From positions 18,184 to 82,183 of the forward strand of contig CABROH010000002.1 of assembly GCA_902472485.1 (NCBI GenBank): a stretch of DNA of 64,000 nucleotides, written 5' to 3'. The stretch comes from Paramuribaculum sp905193485. GTDB taxonomy: Bacteria > Bacteroidota > Bacteroidia > Bacteroidales > Muribaculaceae. Within the stretch, counting starts at the first letter, position 1. Each line of letters begins with the position of its first letter. Both the position numbers and the translations under genes were made by a program. Shown piece by piece: positions 45,506-55,155 of the stretch. A model generated the notes under the pieces. It ran no database searches, was not told where the DNA came from, and saw only the letters and a list, made by a program, of their open reading frames with translations.

Positions 45506-47515
45506 TCATTTCGAAAGAGTGGAATAGTCGCGGCCGTAGCGCAACATCTGATCGACATAGCCTTCGGTATAGTTGACCTTCACATCCGTAATCTCTCCGG
45601 TTTCCGGATTGATGACCGGTTCATAGACCGGATTGACAAACCCCTTGTAGGGAGCGATCGATAGCGTAGCATAACGGTCAAGCACCTGCCTGTGAAGCTT
45701 CGGGTCGACCTTAACGGCATATGTTTCAACGAGCCTTCGTCCGGCTTCATAGTCGCCTTCGCTCTTGATGCGTTGTATCTCGCCGAGAAGTTCGCCGAAA
45801 AGTTCACGCAGACGGGGATAGTCATTTATCCTTATGTATGTCTTGCCATCAAGTTCATAAAGTTCAATCACTTTGTCTGCCGCACCCTTCTCAAGCGCCC
45901 ACTGTGATATCAGTTTACGGTTCCGCATGTGTGCTTCCTCAATGTCTTTACCCGGTTCTATGCGCATGAGCTGCGTCATAAGTCCGTTCAATATATAATG
46001 ATAATACTGTGCCTTATATGCTTCGGGGCTGTCGATCAGTCCGAGTTCGATAAGTTTAGGATCGGCAAGATAATAAAGGGCAAAGAGGTCGGCGCGGGCT
46101 TCCTCCAGGGTTGAGCCATGTGCCTTTAGGGCGTCGGGGTCGACACCCGGCAATAGTCGGCCTGAAGCATGGCCAAGACATTCGTGCAGATCCGTATGCA
46201 GATTATCCGTAATGAAGAGATATTTATCCATAAGTTCACGCATATCGGAATCGGGCACAAACTCTTCGTTGAATCCATTGCCATGCGAGGCTTCATCATA
46301 GGCTTGCGTTATATTTTCGATAGTCACCGATTTGGATCCGTGGGCGGCACGAATCCAGTTGGCATTAGGAAGATTGATTCCTATTGGGGTTGAAGGATAG
46401 GAATCACCCGCGAGGATGGCGGCAGTGATCACTTTTGCAGTCACACCTTTCACTTTATCCTTGCGGAAACGCGGATCGACAGGAGAGTGCGATTCAAACC
46501 ATTGGGCATTTGAGCTTATAGTTTCGGTACGATGAGAGGCATCGTTATTCTTAAAATTGACTATCGACTCCCAGTTTCCGGTCATTCCGAGTGGATCATC
46601 GTAACTTTCAATAAATCCGTTGATGAAATCGACCTGCGATCCTGTATCGCCGACCCAAAGAATGGAATATTCATCAAATGTCCGTAAATCGCCGGTCGTA
46701 TAATACTCTATCAGTTTTTCTATCACCTTGCGCTGCTCTTCGTTCTCGGCATACTGCTTGGCTTTGTTCAGATTGCTGACTATACGCTCTATGGCCGACG
46801 AATATAGTCCCCCTATCCTATATGGCTGCTCCACGACTTCGCCATCTATTTTAGCCACACGCGTATTTAAGCCATAGGATATCGGATCTGCGACGGTCGT
46901 GTCTTTTCTGGCCGCATAATAAGCTTCCACTTCCGCCTGCGTCACTCCTTCATAGAGATTTGACGCCGAAGTAGCTATCAGATCGACGCCATCCGCCTGA
47001 TTTACCTTCTTGGCCATGAATGACGGATCGAATATCAATCGTTTGAGCGTATCGATATCTGCCGGCACCTTTGATGCCGGAAGCTTTGCCAAAAGGCTGT
47101 CAAAAAACTCACGGGTAAATTCCGGAGTAAACTTATCCATCGAGTAGTGGTGATGAATGCCGTTTCCAAACCACACTTGTTTCAGATATTTCTCAAAAGC
47201 GAGAAAATCCGATGAATTGCGGTCACCTTTATAAGATGTGTAGATGTCCTCAAGAAGATTGCGGAACTGCAGATTATATTTGCCGTTCTGATCCCAAAGG
47301 ATATCTCGACCGGCAATCGCTGCCTCGGTTAAGTAATAGATGAGGCGCTTCTGGTCTAATGACAGTTTCTCGAAACCCGGCACTTTATAGCGGAGCACCT
47401 GTATATCGGCGAATCTATCCACCAAATAATCGAAATCATTGTCTTTGGCCTGCATGGCATTGGCCGTTATGGCTGTTATGGCTATACCCATTATTGTTTT
47501 ACTGACGGTTTTCAT
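45506..47515 (-). CDS. M49-type dipeptidyl peptidase III-like metallopeptidase
   Basis: 669 residues from the ATG at 47515, where the signal peptide MKTVSKTIMGIAITAITANAMQA begins; an upstream in-frame start at 47575 would only add unrelated residues. The zinc motif is HECLGH at 444-449 (HEXXGH, as in Bacteroides M49 enzymes), and the third ligand is in EEARAD at 471-476. Dipeptidyl peptidase III removes dipeptides from short peptides; with a signal peptide, this one should act in the periplasm or envelope. Homologues are sometimes mislabelled dihydrofolate reductase. A TAAATTTG box abuts the start (47529-47522). Confidence 0.92.
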   Translation of the reverse strand: MKTVSKTIMGIAITAITANAMQAKDNDFDYLVDRFADIQVLRYKVPGFEKLSLDQKRLIYYLTEAAIAGRDILWDQNGKYNLQFRNLLEDIYTSYKGDRNSSDFLAFEKYLKQVWFGNGIHHHYSMDKFTPEFTREFFDSLLAKLPASKVPADIDTLKRLIFDPSFMAKKVNQADGVDLIATSASNLYEGVTQAEVEAYYAARKDTTVADPISYGLNTRVAKIDGEVVEQPYRIGGLYSSAIERIVSNLNKAKQYAENEEQRKVIEKLIEYYTTGDLRTFDEYSILWVGDTGSQVDFINGFIESYDDPLGMTGNWESIVNFKNNDASHRTETISSNAQWFESHSPVDPRFRKDKVKGVTAKVITAAILAGDSYPSTPIGINLPNANWIRAAHGSKSVTIENITQAYDEASHGNGFNEEFVPDSDMRELMDKYLFITDNLHTDLHECLGHASGRLLPGVDPDALKAHGSTLEEARADLFALYYLADPKLIELGLIDSPEAYKAQYYHYILNGLMTQLMRIEPGKDIEEAHMRNRKLISQWALEKGAADKVIELYELDGKTYIRINDYPRLRELFGELLGEIQRIKSEGDYEAGRRLVETYAVKVDPKLHRQVLDRYATLSIAPYKGFVNPVYEPVINPETGEITDVKVNYTEGYVDQMLRYGRDYSTLSK

Positions 47516-47555
47516 TTTTAACAAATTTATCCTGTGGATATAAATTGGGGGAAAA

Positions 47556-48743
47556 TTATTCAATATATAATACAAGTCCTTTCAGATACTCGCCCTCGGG
47601 ATGGTATATATTGACCGGATGATCGGCCGGTTGTGTCAATTGGTGAAGAATTCTCACCCGGCGTCCGGTCTGTGCCGCCGCTGAAAAAACGGCAAGGCGG
47701 AACTGCTCTTTTGTAATTGCCTGCGAACACGAAAAAGTAAAAAGTACGCTGCCCGACGGCATTTTGGATATGGCGCGGGCATTGAGGCGCTGATACCCCC
47801 GCAACGCGTTTTTGATTGCGCTTCGGTGTTTGGCGAAAGCCGGGGGATCAAGAATCACAAGATCATAGAGTCCTTCGGGCATCTCGTCGAGATATCTAAA
47901 GGCATCCAGCGCAAAAGAACGATGAGGGGCATCCTGTCCGAAATTAAGTGCCACATTGGCATCGGTAAGCTGCACGGCTTTGGCCGAACTGTCGACAGAA
48001 TGCACCTCTACAGCACCGCCGCTGAGAGCATAGACCGAGAAACCGCCGGTATAACAGAACATATTGAGAACACGACGTCCTCGGGCGAACTGACGGAGCA
48101 ATGACCGGTTGTCACGCTGGTCGACAAAGAACCCCGTTTTTTGTCCCTTAAGCCAGTCGACATGAAATTTTAATCCGTTCTCCAAAGCCACATTGGTATC
48201 ATAAGCGCCGCGGATATAATCATTTTGCGGATCAAGAGCCGCCTTATAAGGCAATGTCGTTTCCGATTTGTAATAGACGTTTTTGATGTCGAGTCCCGGG
48301 ATTTCAAGAAGAGAATCGGCAATCATCATGCGCGCATAGTGCATACCGGGCGAATGAGCCTGCACGACAGCCGTCGATCCATATATATCGACAACAAGAC
48401 CGGGCAGGAAATCACCCTCACCGTGCACGAGTCTGAACGCATTATTATCCGGACGGATGAGGCCAAGCGAAGCCCTCAGCCTTACAGCCTCTTCAAGACG
48501 CGATCTGTAGAACCCGACATCGATGTCCATATCGCGGTCCGACAGCATTCTGACAGCGATCGACCCGATCTGATAATGCCCGACTCCAAGCTGAGTGCCA
48601 TCGTCAGCCACCACACTAACCGTATCGCCTTCGTCGATTCCTTCATCAATATGGCGGATTGCGCCTGAGAATACCCAGGGATGAAAGCGACGAAGAGATT
48701 CCTCTTTGCCGCGAAAGAGTGATATCTTGGGATATTTCGACAT
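47556..48743 (-). CDS. RlmI-like class I rRNA large-subunit methyltransferase
   Basis: 395 residues: an N-terminal PUA domain (ISLFRGKEESLRRFHPWVFSGAI), a central EEHEE-like region, and a Rossmann methyltransferase domain with the SAM-binding FVDQRDNRSLLRQFARGRRVLNMFCYTGGFSVYAL split and LVILDPPAFAKHRSA as the catalytic motif IV. RlmI in E. coli makes m5C1962 in 23S rRNA. The C-terminal VLFTFSCSQAI supplies the active-site Cys region. It precedes the M49 gene on the strand and follows rseP by 40 bp. Confidence 0.92.
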   Translation of the reverse strand: MSKYPKISLFRGKEESLRRFHPWVFSGAIRHIDEGIDEGDTVSVVADDGTQLGVGHYQIGSIAVRMLSDRDMDIDVGFYRSRLEEAVRLRASLGLIRPDNNAFRLVHGEGDFLPGLVVDIYGSTAVVQAHSPGMHYARMMIADSLLEIPGLDIKNVYYKSETTLPYKAALDPQNDYIRGAYDTNVALENGLKFHVDWLKGQKTGFFVDQRDNRSLLRQFARGRRVLNMFCYTGGFSVYALSGGAVEVHSVDSSAKAVQLTDANVALNFGQDAPHRSFALDAFRYLDEMPEGLYDLVILDPPAFAKHRSAIKNALRGYQRLNARAISKMPSGSVLFTFSCSQAITKEQFRLAVFSAAAQTGRRVRILHQLTQPADHPVNIYHPEGEYLKGLVLYIE

Positions 48744-48783
48744 ATACTCTATGATGTGTTAAGTGACAGATATTTATAGCCAA

Positions 48784-50193
48784 TCAGAGCAGTGATCTCA
48801 CAATATCGGCGCCATTGGCATAAACAAGCAACAAAATCAGGAACAGCATGCCTGCATACTGTGCATATTCAAGCACCTTTTCGCTGACCTTGCGGCGAGT
48901 GATCACCTCCCAAAGAAGGAACATCACATGGCCGCCGTCAAGACCCGGAATCGGAATGAGATTCATGAATGCAAGCACAACAGATAGAAAAGCCGTGATT
49001 TCCCAAAATGAGAGCCAGTTCCACTTTTCAGGGAACATACCCCCCAATGATCCGAATCCGCCTATGCTTTTGGCACCTTCGGGAGAAAACACGTGGCTCA
49101 TGGCATCTATATAGGTTCCAAGAGTTGTCGTGCCTATCTCCCATCCTTTGGGAAACGACTGAAGGAAAGTAAACTTTTCGAAGTTCACGGGATAAATTTC
49201 ATCGATAGGCTTGAGGTTGACGCCAAGTTTGCCGTTGCTGTCAGGTGTGGCCGTGACCGTCATTACTTTTCCGTCGCGATGAAGCGTGACAGCGACAGGC
49301 TTGCCGGCATTCTTCTCAAGTTGCTCGGTCAGCTCATCGTATGATGGTGTGGGCACGCCTCCTATGGCTGCGATACGGTCACCGGACAATATACCGGCCT
49401 TAGCCGCAGCCGAACCGCCAACCGCACTTTTGACGATTACAGGACAACGGTAAGTCATCACCGGATCTTTCTTTTCAGAAAGTTTAAAAATGAACTTGTC
49501 GGGGAGCTGTAAGGTAACAGTGTCGCGAAGCAATGGACGGGTTTCATGAAGCATTACAGTGTCCGACTCAATTTTACGAAGCACATCAACCTGTCTGGCG
49601 TCGGCCATTAGATACAGACAGTCCGATTTCGAAACATCAAGCTTATGCCCGTCGGCGCGCAATGGAATATCGCCATTACGGAATCCACCTTTGATGGCTG
49701 CTTCACTAAATTGCATGCCTTCAGTAGCCTTGTCAAAAGGAACATATTTATTACCCCACCAGAATGCTATGCCGGCATAAATAAGAATGGCCAGAATGAA
49801 ATTGAAACTCACGCCGGCTAACATCACGCAAAGACGTTGCCATGCCGGTTTGGCTCTGAATTCCCATGGCTGCATAGGCTGTGCCATCTGCTCCTTGTCC
49901 ATCGATTCGTCGATCATGCCGGCTATTTTCACATAACCGCCAAGAGGGAGCCATCCGATACCGTACTCCGTATCGCGCCATGAAGCGCGGGGTTGTCCGT
50001 TTTTATCCAGTTTTTGCACTTTCTGCTTCGGCTTCCACTTGTATAGCGAAAACCACGGATTGAAGAAAAGATAGAATTTCTCCACTTTTATGCCGAATGC
50101 GCGTGCGATAATATAATGGCCAAATTCATGGATTATCACAAGTAGTGCAAGAGCCACGATAAGTTGAGCCGCTTTGATAAGAAATATTTCCAT
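48784..50193 (-). CDS. rseP: site-2 protease RseP
   Basis: A 469-residue intramembrane zinc metalloprotease. HEFGH is at 22-26 in the first membrane helix, and the third ligand is in IPGLDGGHVMF near the C-terminus. At least one periplasmic PDZ domain is clear (GGSAAAKAGILSGDRIAAIGGVPTP), with a second, diverged one before it. RseP cuts membrane anti-sigma factors and clears signal-peptide remnants. It starts 28 bp after dxr, a frequent bacterial adjacency, and no separate promoter is visible, so it is probably co-transcribed with dxr. Confidence 0.95.
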   Translation of the reverse strand: MEIFLIKAAQLIVALALLVIIHEFGHYIIARAFGIKVEKFYLFFNPWFSLYKWKPKQKVQKLDKNGQPRASWRDTEYGIGWLPLGGYVKIAGMIDESMDKEQMAQPMQPWEFRAKPAWQRLCVMLAGVSFNFILAILIYAGIAFWWGNKYVPFDKATEGMQFSEAAIKGGFRNGDIPLRADGHKLDVSKSDCLYLMADARQVDVLRKIESDTVMLHETRPLLRDTVTLQLPDKFIFKLSEKKDPVMTYRCPVIVKSAVGGSAAAKAGILSGDRIAAIGGVPTPSYDELTEQLEKNAGKPVAVTLHRDGKVMTVTATPDSNGKLGVNLKPIDEIYPVNFEKFTFLQSFPKGWEIGTTTLGTYIDAMSHVFSPEGAKSIGGFGSLGGMFPEKWNWLSFWEITAFLSVVLAFMNLIPIPGLDGGHVMFLLWEVITRRKVSEKVLEYAQYAGMLFLILLLVYANGADIVRSLL

Positions 50194-50221
50194 TGTTCTA
50201 TATGGGAGATGTGTTTACTGA

Positions 50222-51394
50222 TTAATTCTTTTGACTTTTGGATATCAGCGATGCAGCCACTCGCCGCGCTTCGGCGTTGGTGATCACATAGTCGTCATAG
50301 GTCGGATCGGCTATGAAATTCACCATATCCAAAGTCTTGCTGATAATAGGATAAAAATCGGTGAAACGTATCCGGCCATGCAAAAATGCGTCGACGGCTA
50401 TTTCGTTGGCGGCATTGATCACACAAGCGGCCGTCCCGCCACGCATCAAAGCCTCTCGGGCAAAACCCAGACATGGGAAACGATCCGTGTCAGGAGCTTC
50501 AAAAGTGAGCGACGCATATTGCGATAAAGTAAGTGGAGGCTCTGCCGAATGAAGGCGACATGCACGGCCGAGGGCATAACTGATAGGCAGATGCATCTCG
50601 GGAATGCCGAGCTGCGCCTTTATCGCACCGTCGCGGAAACGCACCATGGAGTGCACGATCGATTGCGGATGAACAACGGCCTTGATATGCTCTGCCGGAA
50701 TTCCGAAAAGCCATCTGGCCTCGATTATTTCAAATGCCTTGTTGATCATCGTTGCCGAATCGATAGTGATTTTAGCACCCATCGACCAATTAGGATGATT
50801 CAAGGCATCGGCCACCGTAACATAACGCAGACGCTGTGACGGAGTGTGCCGAAAAGGACCGCCCGAGGCTGTGATGATCAGCTCCTCCACATTTTTCGGA
50901 TCTTCACCCTGAAGGCATTGGTATATCGCCGAGTGTTCGGAATCCACGGGATGTATTGTCGATTTTGACCGGCTAAGAAGCCTGGTGATCAACTCTCCGG
51001 CCACGACAAGGGTTTCTTTGTTGGCAAGGGCTATATGCTTGCCTGCACGGATAGCATGTATTGTCGGGGTCAGACCGGAATACCCTACGGTAGCCGTAAG
51101 TACGGTATCGACATCAGACCGTTCGGCGGCGCAAGCCACAGCATCATCTCCGGCCTGAACTTCTATACCGAACGGACTGAGTGCTTCCTTTACGCGGCCA
51201 TACAGGCTCCCATCGGCAATAACGGCAAGAGCCGGCTTATAGCGCATCGCCTGCCTGACAAGCAGATCGGCGTTGCTATGTGCCGTAAGAACCTGCGCTT
51301 TGAACAGATCAGGATTCGCATCTATGATATCAAGTGTCTGAGTGCCTATTGAGCCGGTTGAGCCAAGCACTGCTATTTTTCTTGGTTGTGTCAC
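50222..51394 (-). CDS. dxr: 1-deoxy-D-xylulose 5-phosphate reductoisomerase
   Basis: 390 residues from GTG 51394. Dxr (IspC) converts DXP to 2-C-methylerythritol 4-phosphate, the second MEP step. The NADPH motif is VLGSTGSIGTQTLDII; ALANKETLVVAGE, PVDSEHSAIYQCL, TASGGPF and WSMGAKITIDSATMINK mark the metal- and substrate-binding core. The reading frame stays open upstream to 51580, but the family start matches the GTG, and a TATCTTTG -7 box at 51435-51428 places the transcription start between the two. Confidence 0.95.
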   Translation of the reverse strand: MTQPRKIAVLGSTGSIGTQTLDIIDANPDLFKAQVLTAHSNADLLVRQAMRYKPALAVIADGSLYGRVKEALSPFGIEVQAGDDAVACAAERSDVDTVLTATVGYSGLTPTIHAIRAGKHIALANKETLVVAGELITRLLSRSKSTIHPVDSEHSAIYQCLQGEDPKNVEELIITASGGPFRHTPSQRLRYVTVADALNHPNWSMGAKITIDSATMINKAFEIIEARWLFGIPAEHIKAVVHPQSIVHSMVRFRDGAIKAQLGIPEMHLPISYALGRACRLHSAEPPLTLSQYASLTFEAPDTDRFPCLGFAREALMRGGTAACVINAANEIAVDAFLHGRIRFTDFYPIISKTLDMVNFIADPTYDDYVITNAEARRVAASLISKSQKN

Positions 51395-51427
51395 TGTGAA
51401 GTCCTTAAAAAAGGGGTTATCATGGTG

Positions 51428-51435
51428 CAAAGATA
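51428..51435 (-). promoter_or_regulatory. dxr -7 box
   Basis: TATCTTTG on the minus strand fits TAnnTTTG exactly and lies 34 bp before the GTG start of dxr. It supports that start over any further upstream. The 328-bp region to ompA also holds the divergent ompA box at 51612; no gene is seen between. Confidence 0.6.
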
Positions 51436-51611
51436 GTGTTTTTACGCGGGATTCTCTTGTCGGAAGGCCTGTTTTTTTCTTATCCGCCTCCGGGCTACAC
51501 CCGACTTTTTCTAAGGATAATATCCGATAATGCCTAAAACCTGTGATATCATAAACTCTAAGCATAAAAAAATCCCTCAAACTTAAAAACCTTTTTCACA
51601 ACCTCATGTTA

Positions 51612-51619
51612 TAAGTTTG
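51612..51619 (+). promoter_or_regulatory. ompA-family gene -7 box
   Basis: TAAGTTTG fits TAnnTTTG and gives a leader of about 95 nt before the start at 51723. The -33 position is T-rich (CTTTTTC at 51591) but lacks an exact TTTG. Confidence 0.5.
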
Positions 51620-51722
51620 TAAATGCATCGTTCCTTAACGATTCCGTTTCAACAAAGCCGTAATCTTCGACAACCGCATCACGATTTCAATTAAAATTCA
51701 AATATTATATTGTTTCATCAAA

Positions 51723-52943
51723 ATGTTAAAGAGAATGAAAACTAATCTTTTACTTTCAATCGGTGCTGCCGGCGCCTTTGCACTTTTTGCCGGCAACACA
51801 GCACAAGCACAGGAAACGGTTGTGGTTGAAGAAACCGAAGTTATCACTACACAGACCGTAGAATGTAAGGATCATTATAGTTCGTCGTGGCGCGACAACT
51901 GGTTTATCCAGCTCGGCGCAGGCGTGCAGGTGCCTTTTGTTGAAAACGAACTTCCCGACGGAAGTGAAAAGCGCCACGCGACAGCCGTCTACAACGTTGG
52001 CTTCGGCCATTGGTTCAGCCCATATTTAGGCTTTCGCATTTCCGGTATGTATGGCAAAATGCGTTATGATTTCTACCAGAAAAATAAAGCCCAGATGCTA
52101 ACGGCCAACGCCGACCTCATGTGGGATATGACAACCTCGATCTGCGGTGTCAACCCCAATCGTGTGTTCTCTTTCATTCCTTTTGTCGGTGTCGGCGGCA
52201 CCCGCACATGGGATTTCAAAGGCTATGATGGCAACGACATGATGAAATATGACAAAGCTGTCCGCAAAGACAACTGGACCCTTCCGGTTTCCGTAGGTTT
52301 CCAGATCCGTCTGCGCCTGTGCAAATATGTCGACTTCTTCGCTGAAGCCCGCGCCCAGTTCTATGGCGACAACTTCAACAACTACGTACAGGGAGATCCC
52401 ATCGAAGCCAACATCACCGCAATTGGCGGACTGAGCTTCAACATCGGCGGACGCAATTTCCAACGCTACAATCCATGCGACTATCTGGGCTATGTCAACC
52501 AGCTCAACAATCAGGTCAACGACCTCCGTGGCGAACTTGCAGCCACCGCAGCCGCACTTGCCGCAGCAAACGCTCAGCTCCCCTGCCCCGAAGCTACCGA
52601 AACTGTTGTCGAAGCCGGTCAGACCCCGATGCTCGCTTCTGTCCGCTTCCGCATCAATTCTTCGGAAATCAGCAACGAGGAAATGGTCAATGTCTACAAC
52701 GTAGCCGAATACCTCAAAGCCAATCCCGAATCAACTGTCACCATCCAAGGCTACGCCGATAAAGACACCGGCACAGCCGAATACAACATGGCTCTCTCAC
52801 AGCGCCGCGCCGAAGCAGTCAAAGCGGCTATCGAAGGCTACGGAGGCAAAGCCGATCGCCTCAAAATCAAAGCCAACGGAAGCGACACTCAACCCTACGG
52901 CGAAAACAACTGGAACCGCATCGTGATATTTACCCAGCCGTAA
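51723..52943 (+). CDS. OmpA-family outer-membrane protein
   Basis: 406 residues: signal peptide cut near ATAQA (residue 30 from the first ATG; a second ATG four codons later is equally possible). An N-terminal barrel follows (WFIQLGAGVQVPFVEN...INIGGRNFQRYNP), then an Ala/Gln-rich coiled linker with a Cys (LAAANAQLPCPEA), and a C-terminal OmpA peptidoglycan-binding domain (about 300-406) with VTIQGYADKDTGTAEYNMALSQRRAEAV. It should tie the outer membrane to peptidoglycan. It has its own promoter box and a strong terminator after the stop, so it is probably monocistronic and highly expressed. Confidence 0.93.
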   Translation: MLKRMKTNLLLSIGAAGAFALFAGNTAQAQETVVVEETEVITTQTVECKDHYSSSWRDNWFIQLGAGVQVPFVENELPDGSEKRHATAVYNVGFGHWFSPYLGFRISGMYGKMRYDFYQKNKAQMLTANADLMWDMTTSICGVNPNRVFSFIPFVGVGGTRTWDFKGYDGNDMMKYDKAVRKDNWTLPVSVGFQIRLRLCKYVDFFAEARAQFYGDNFNNYVQGDPIEANITAIGGLSFNIGGRNFQRYNPCDYLGYVNQLNNQVNDLRGELAATAAALAAANAQLPCPEATETVVEAGQTPMLASVRFRINSSEISNEEMVNVYNVAEYLKANPESTVTIQGYADKDTGTAEYNMALSQRRAEAVKAAIEGYGGKADRLKIKANGSDTQPYGENNWNRIVIFTQP

Positions 52944-53001
52944 CACGACATTTCAGGAATACGACATAGAAACTTAATCTGAAACTTATCTCTCACACCG
53001 A

Positions 53002-53035
53002 CATCCCGACCACGAAATGGCCGGGATGTTTTTTT
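53002..53035 (+). terminator. intrinsic terminator after the OmpA-family gene
   Basis: CATCCCGACCA and TGGCCGGGATG (53002-53012 and 53018-53028) form an 11-bp stem with one A-C mismatch and loop CGAAA, followed by T7. It is a textbook rho-independent terminator, 59 bp after the stop. Confidence 0.85.
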
Positions 53036-53068
53036 GTTGCGGGAGCAAGAAAAAATCGCGCATGAAAT

Positions 53069-53099
53069 TTTGTCACATTACATAAATAACGTAAATTTG
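53069..53099 (+). promoter_or_regulatory. promoter of the phosphohexomutase gene
   Basis: TTTG at 53069-53072 and TAAATTTG at 53092-53099 with a 19-bp spacer match the Bacteroidota -33/-7 consensus. The leader before the ATG at 53200 is about 94 nt. Confidence 0.75.
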
Positions 53100-53199
53100 T
53101 GGTGGCCGCTGTCAATATCAGCGACACCATATCCATAACCTCAGACCAAATAATTTCATAACCCTCGCGCTAAGCGCGAATATAACCCCTTACGATAAC

Positions 53200-54954
53200 A
53201 TGGACAACAACAACGAACTCCTCAAAACAGTCACCGAGAAAGCCAAAGTGTGGCTCGGCGAAGGCTATGACGAAGAAACACGCGCCGAAGTGCGCCGAAT
53301 GCTTGATGCCGACGACCACACCGAACTCATCGAATCATTCTATAAAGATCTCGAATTCGGCACCGGCGGACTTCGCGGCATCATGGGCGCCGGCTCCAAC
53401 CGCATGAACATCTACACCGTAGGCGCAGCCACTCAGGGTCTTGCCAACTACCTCAAGGAAGCATTTGCCTCTCTGCCGGAAATTTCCGTTGTCGTAGGCC
53501 ATGACGTGCGCAACAATTCACGCCGATTCGCTGAAATCGTTGCCGACATTTTCTCGGCCAATGGCATCAAAGTATATCTTTTCGACTCTTTCCGTCCCAC
53601 ACCCGAACTCTCTTTTGCAATCCGCAAACTCGGTTGCCAGAGCGGCGTCAACATCACCGCCTCGCACAACCCCAAAGAATATAACGGCTACAAAGCTTAT
53701 TGGGAAGACGGCGCACAGATAATCGCACCCCACGACGTAAACATCATAGACCACGTCAACCGCATCAAAGGTGTTGAAGCCATCCGGTTTAACGGCGACA
53801 AATCGAAAATCCAGATCATCGGCGATGAAATCGACCGTCAGTTCCTTGATGCAATCAAAGGTCTTTCGCTCAGTCCGGAAGCCATTGAGCGCCACAAAGA
53901 TCTCAAGATTGTCTATACTCCGATCCACGGCACCGGTGTGAAACTCATTCCGGAATCACTGCGCAACTACGGATTCTGCAACATCATCCATGTGCCCGAA
54001 CAGGATATTCCGTCAGGTGATTTCCCCACCGTCGCATCCCCCAATCCTGAAGTTCCTTCGGCTATGGCCTTGGCAATAGCAAAAGCGAAGGAAACCGACG
54101 CCGATCTCGTGATGGCCTCAGACCCCGATGCCGACCGCATTGGCTGCGTGCTCCGTGACGCCAAGGGCGAATATGTGCTCATCAACGGCAACCAGATCGT
54201 GATGATCTTGCTTAACTACATCATGACACGCAATGCCGAGCTCGGTCGCCTCACCGGCAACGAATACATCGTCAAAACCATCGTTACGACTGAAACGATC
54301 AAATCGATCGCCGACAAAAACAACATCCGCATGTTTGACTGCTACACAGGCTTCAAGTGGATCGCCGCTGTGATTCGCGACCACGAAGGCACTGCCCGAT
54401 ATCTCGGCGGCGGCGAAGAGAGCTACGGCTTCCTTGCCGAAGACTTCTGCCGCGACAAAGATGCCGTCAGCGCCATATCACTCATGGCCGAAGCCGCAGC
54501 GTGGGCGAAAGACAAAGGACTTGACTTCCTGCAGATGCTTCAGGACATCTACATCAAATACGGCTACTCTCACGAAGAAGGCATCTCAGTGGTTCGCACG
54601 GGAAAAGCCGGTGCTGAAGAAATCCAGGCCATGATGAAAGGCTTCCGCGAAAATCCTCCTCGCCAGCTCGGAGGCAGCGACGTCACCATAATCAAAGATT
54701 ACGAATCACTTTCGCTCACCGACGTGAAAAACGGAAATGTAAGCAAGCTCGACATGCCTACGACATCCAATGTGCTTCAATATTTCACGGCCGACGGCAC
54801 CAAAGTATCAGTGCGTCCTTCCGGCACGGAACCTAAAATCAAATTCTACATCGAGGTTCACGACAAAATGTCATCACCTGCCGATTACGACCGCGCCAAC
54901 GCCGATGCTGCCGTCAAGATTGAAGCTGTCAAAAAAGACCTTGGCATAGCCTGA
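53200..54954 (+). CDS. phospho-sugar mutase (phosphoglucomutase/phosphomannomutase type)
   Basis: A 584-residue alpha-D-phosphohexomutase. The phosphoserine loop is TASHNPKEYNGYK with Ser155. The Mg-binding DPDADR loop is in MASDPDADRIGC, the sugar-binding loop is GGGEESYGF, and the phosphate-binding loop at the C-terminus is RPSGTEPKIKFYIEV. These show all four domains complete. It interconverts hexose 1- and 6-phosphates for glycogen and cell-wall sugars; glucose versus mannose preference cannot be fixed by eye. It has its own consensus promoter and ends just before a large hairpin. Confidence 0.95.
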   Translation: MDNNNELLKTVTEKAKVWLGEGYDEETRAEVRRMLDADDHTELIESFYKDLEFGTGGLRGIMGAGSNRMNIYTVGAATQGLANYLKEAFASLPEISVVVGHDVRNNSRRFAEIVADIFSANGIKVYLFDSFRPTPELSFAIRKLGCQSGVNITASHNPKEYNGYKAYWEDGAQIIAPHDVNIIDHVNRIKGVEAIRFNGDKSKIQIIGDEIDRQFLDAIKGLSLSPEAIERHKDLKIVYTPIHGTGVKLIPESLRNYGFCNIIHVPEQDIPSGDFPTVASPNPEVPSAMALAIAKAKETDADLVMASDPDADRIGCVLRDAKGEYVLINGNQIVMILLNYIMTRNAELGRLTGNEYIVKTIVTTETIKSIADKNNIRMFDCYTGFKWIAAVIRDHEGTARYLGGGEESYGFLAEDFCRDKDAVSAISLMAEAAAWAKDKGLDFLQMLQDIYIKYGYSHEEGISVVRTGKAGAEEIQAMMKGFRENPPRQLGGSDVTIIKDYESLSLTDVKNGNVSKLDMPTTSNVLQYFTADGTKVSVRPSGTEPKIKFYIEVHDKMSSPADYDRANADAAVKIEAVKKDLGIA

Positions 54955-54991
54955 TATTACAGAGTCAACCGCACTCACACATAATAGCGTA

Positions 54992-55040
54992 GCGGCCGAC
55001 GCCCGGACACGATAAGAATCCATCGTCCGGCGTCGGCCGC
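54992..55040. terminator. long GC-rich hairpin between the mutase and parE genes
   Basis: Arms 54992-55008 and 55025-55040 form a 16-bp GC-rich stem with one bulged C and a 16-nt loop. It follows the mutase stop by 37 bp and precedes the parE promoter. Only TTT follows at 55044-55046, so it may act as a weak terminator, an mRNA 3' end stabiliser or a spacer element. Confidence 0.5.
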
Positions 55041-55097
55041 CCGTTTGTCCGTTAACACCGACTGACGGCGCATCCGCCGGAAAGCCGGCGACACGGG

Positions 55098-55129
55098 ATT
55101 GCAAAAACAAATAAAGTTTAGTAATTTTG
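55098..55129 (+). promoter_or_regulatory. parE promoter
   Basis: ATTG (55098-55101, one mismatch to TTTG) and TAATTTTG (55122-55129) are 20 bp apart. The transcription start would be near 55136, so translation must start at ATG 55156 and not at an upstream in-frame TTG at 55099. Confidence 0.55.
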
Positions 55130-55155
55130 CAGAGAATGTAACCCTTAACGCTCAA

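Noticed and set aside
47516..47575. 20-residue N-terminal extension of the M49 peptidase
   Set aside because: It would precede a normal signal peptide and overlap the neighbouring methyltransferase gene.
49030..49050. C6 run in rseP as another base-calling patch
   Set aside because: It encodes an ordinary Gly-Gly within a plausible RseP sequence, with no conserved motif disturbed.
51395..51580. N-terminal extension of Dxr
   Set aside because: The extension lacks similarity to Dxr, and the -7 box at 51435-51428 would lie inside it.
55099..55155. Upstream start for ParE
   Set aside because: The promoter -7 box at 55122-55129 lies inside the extension, so it cannot be translated from that promoter.
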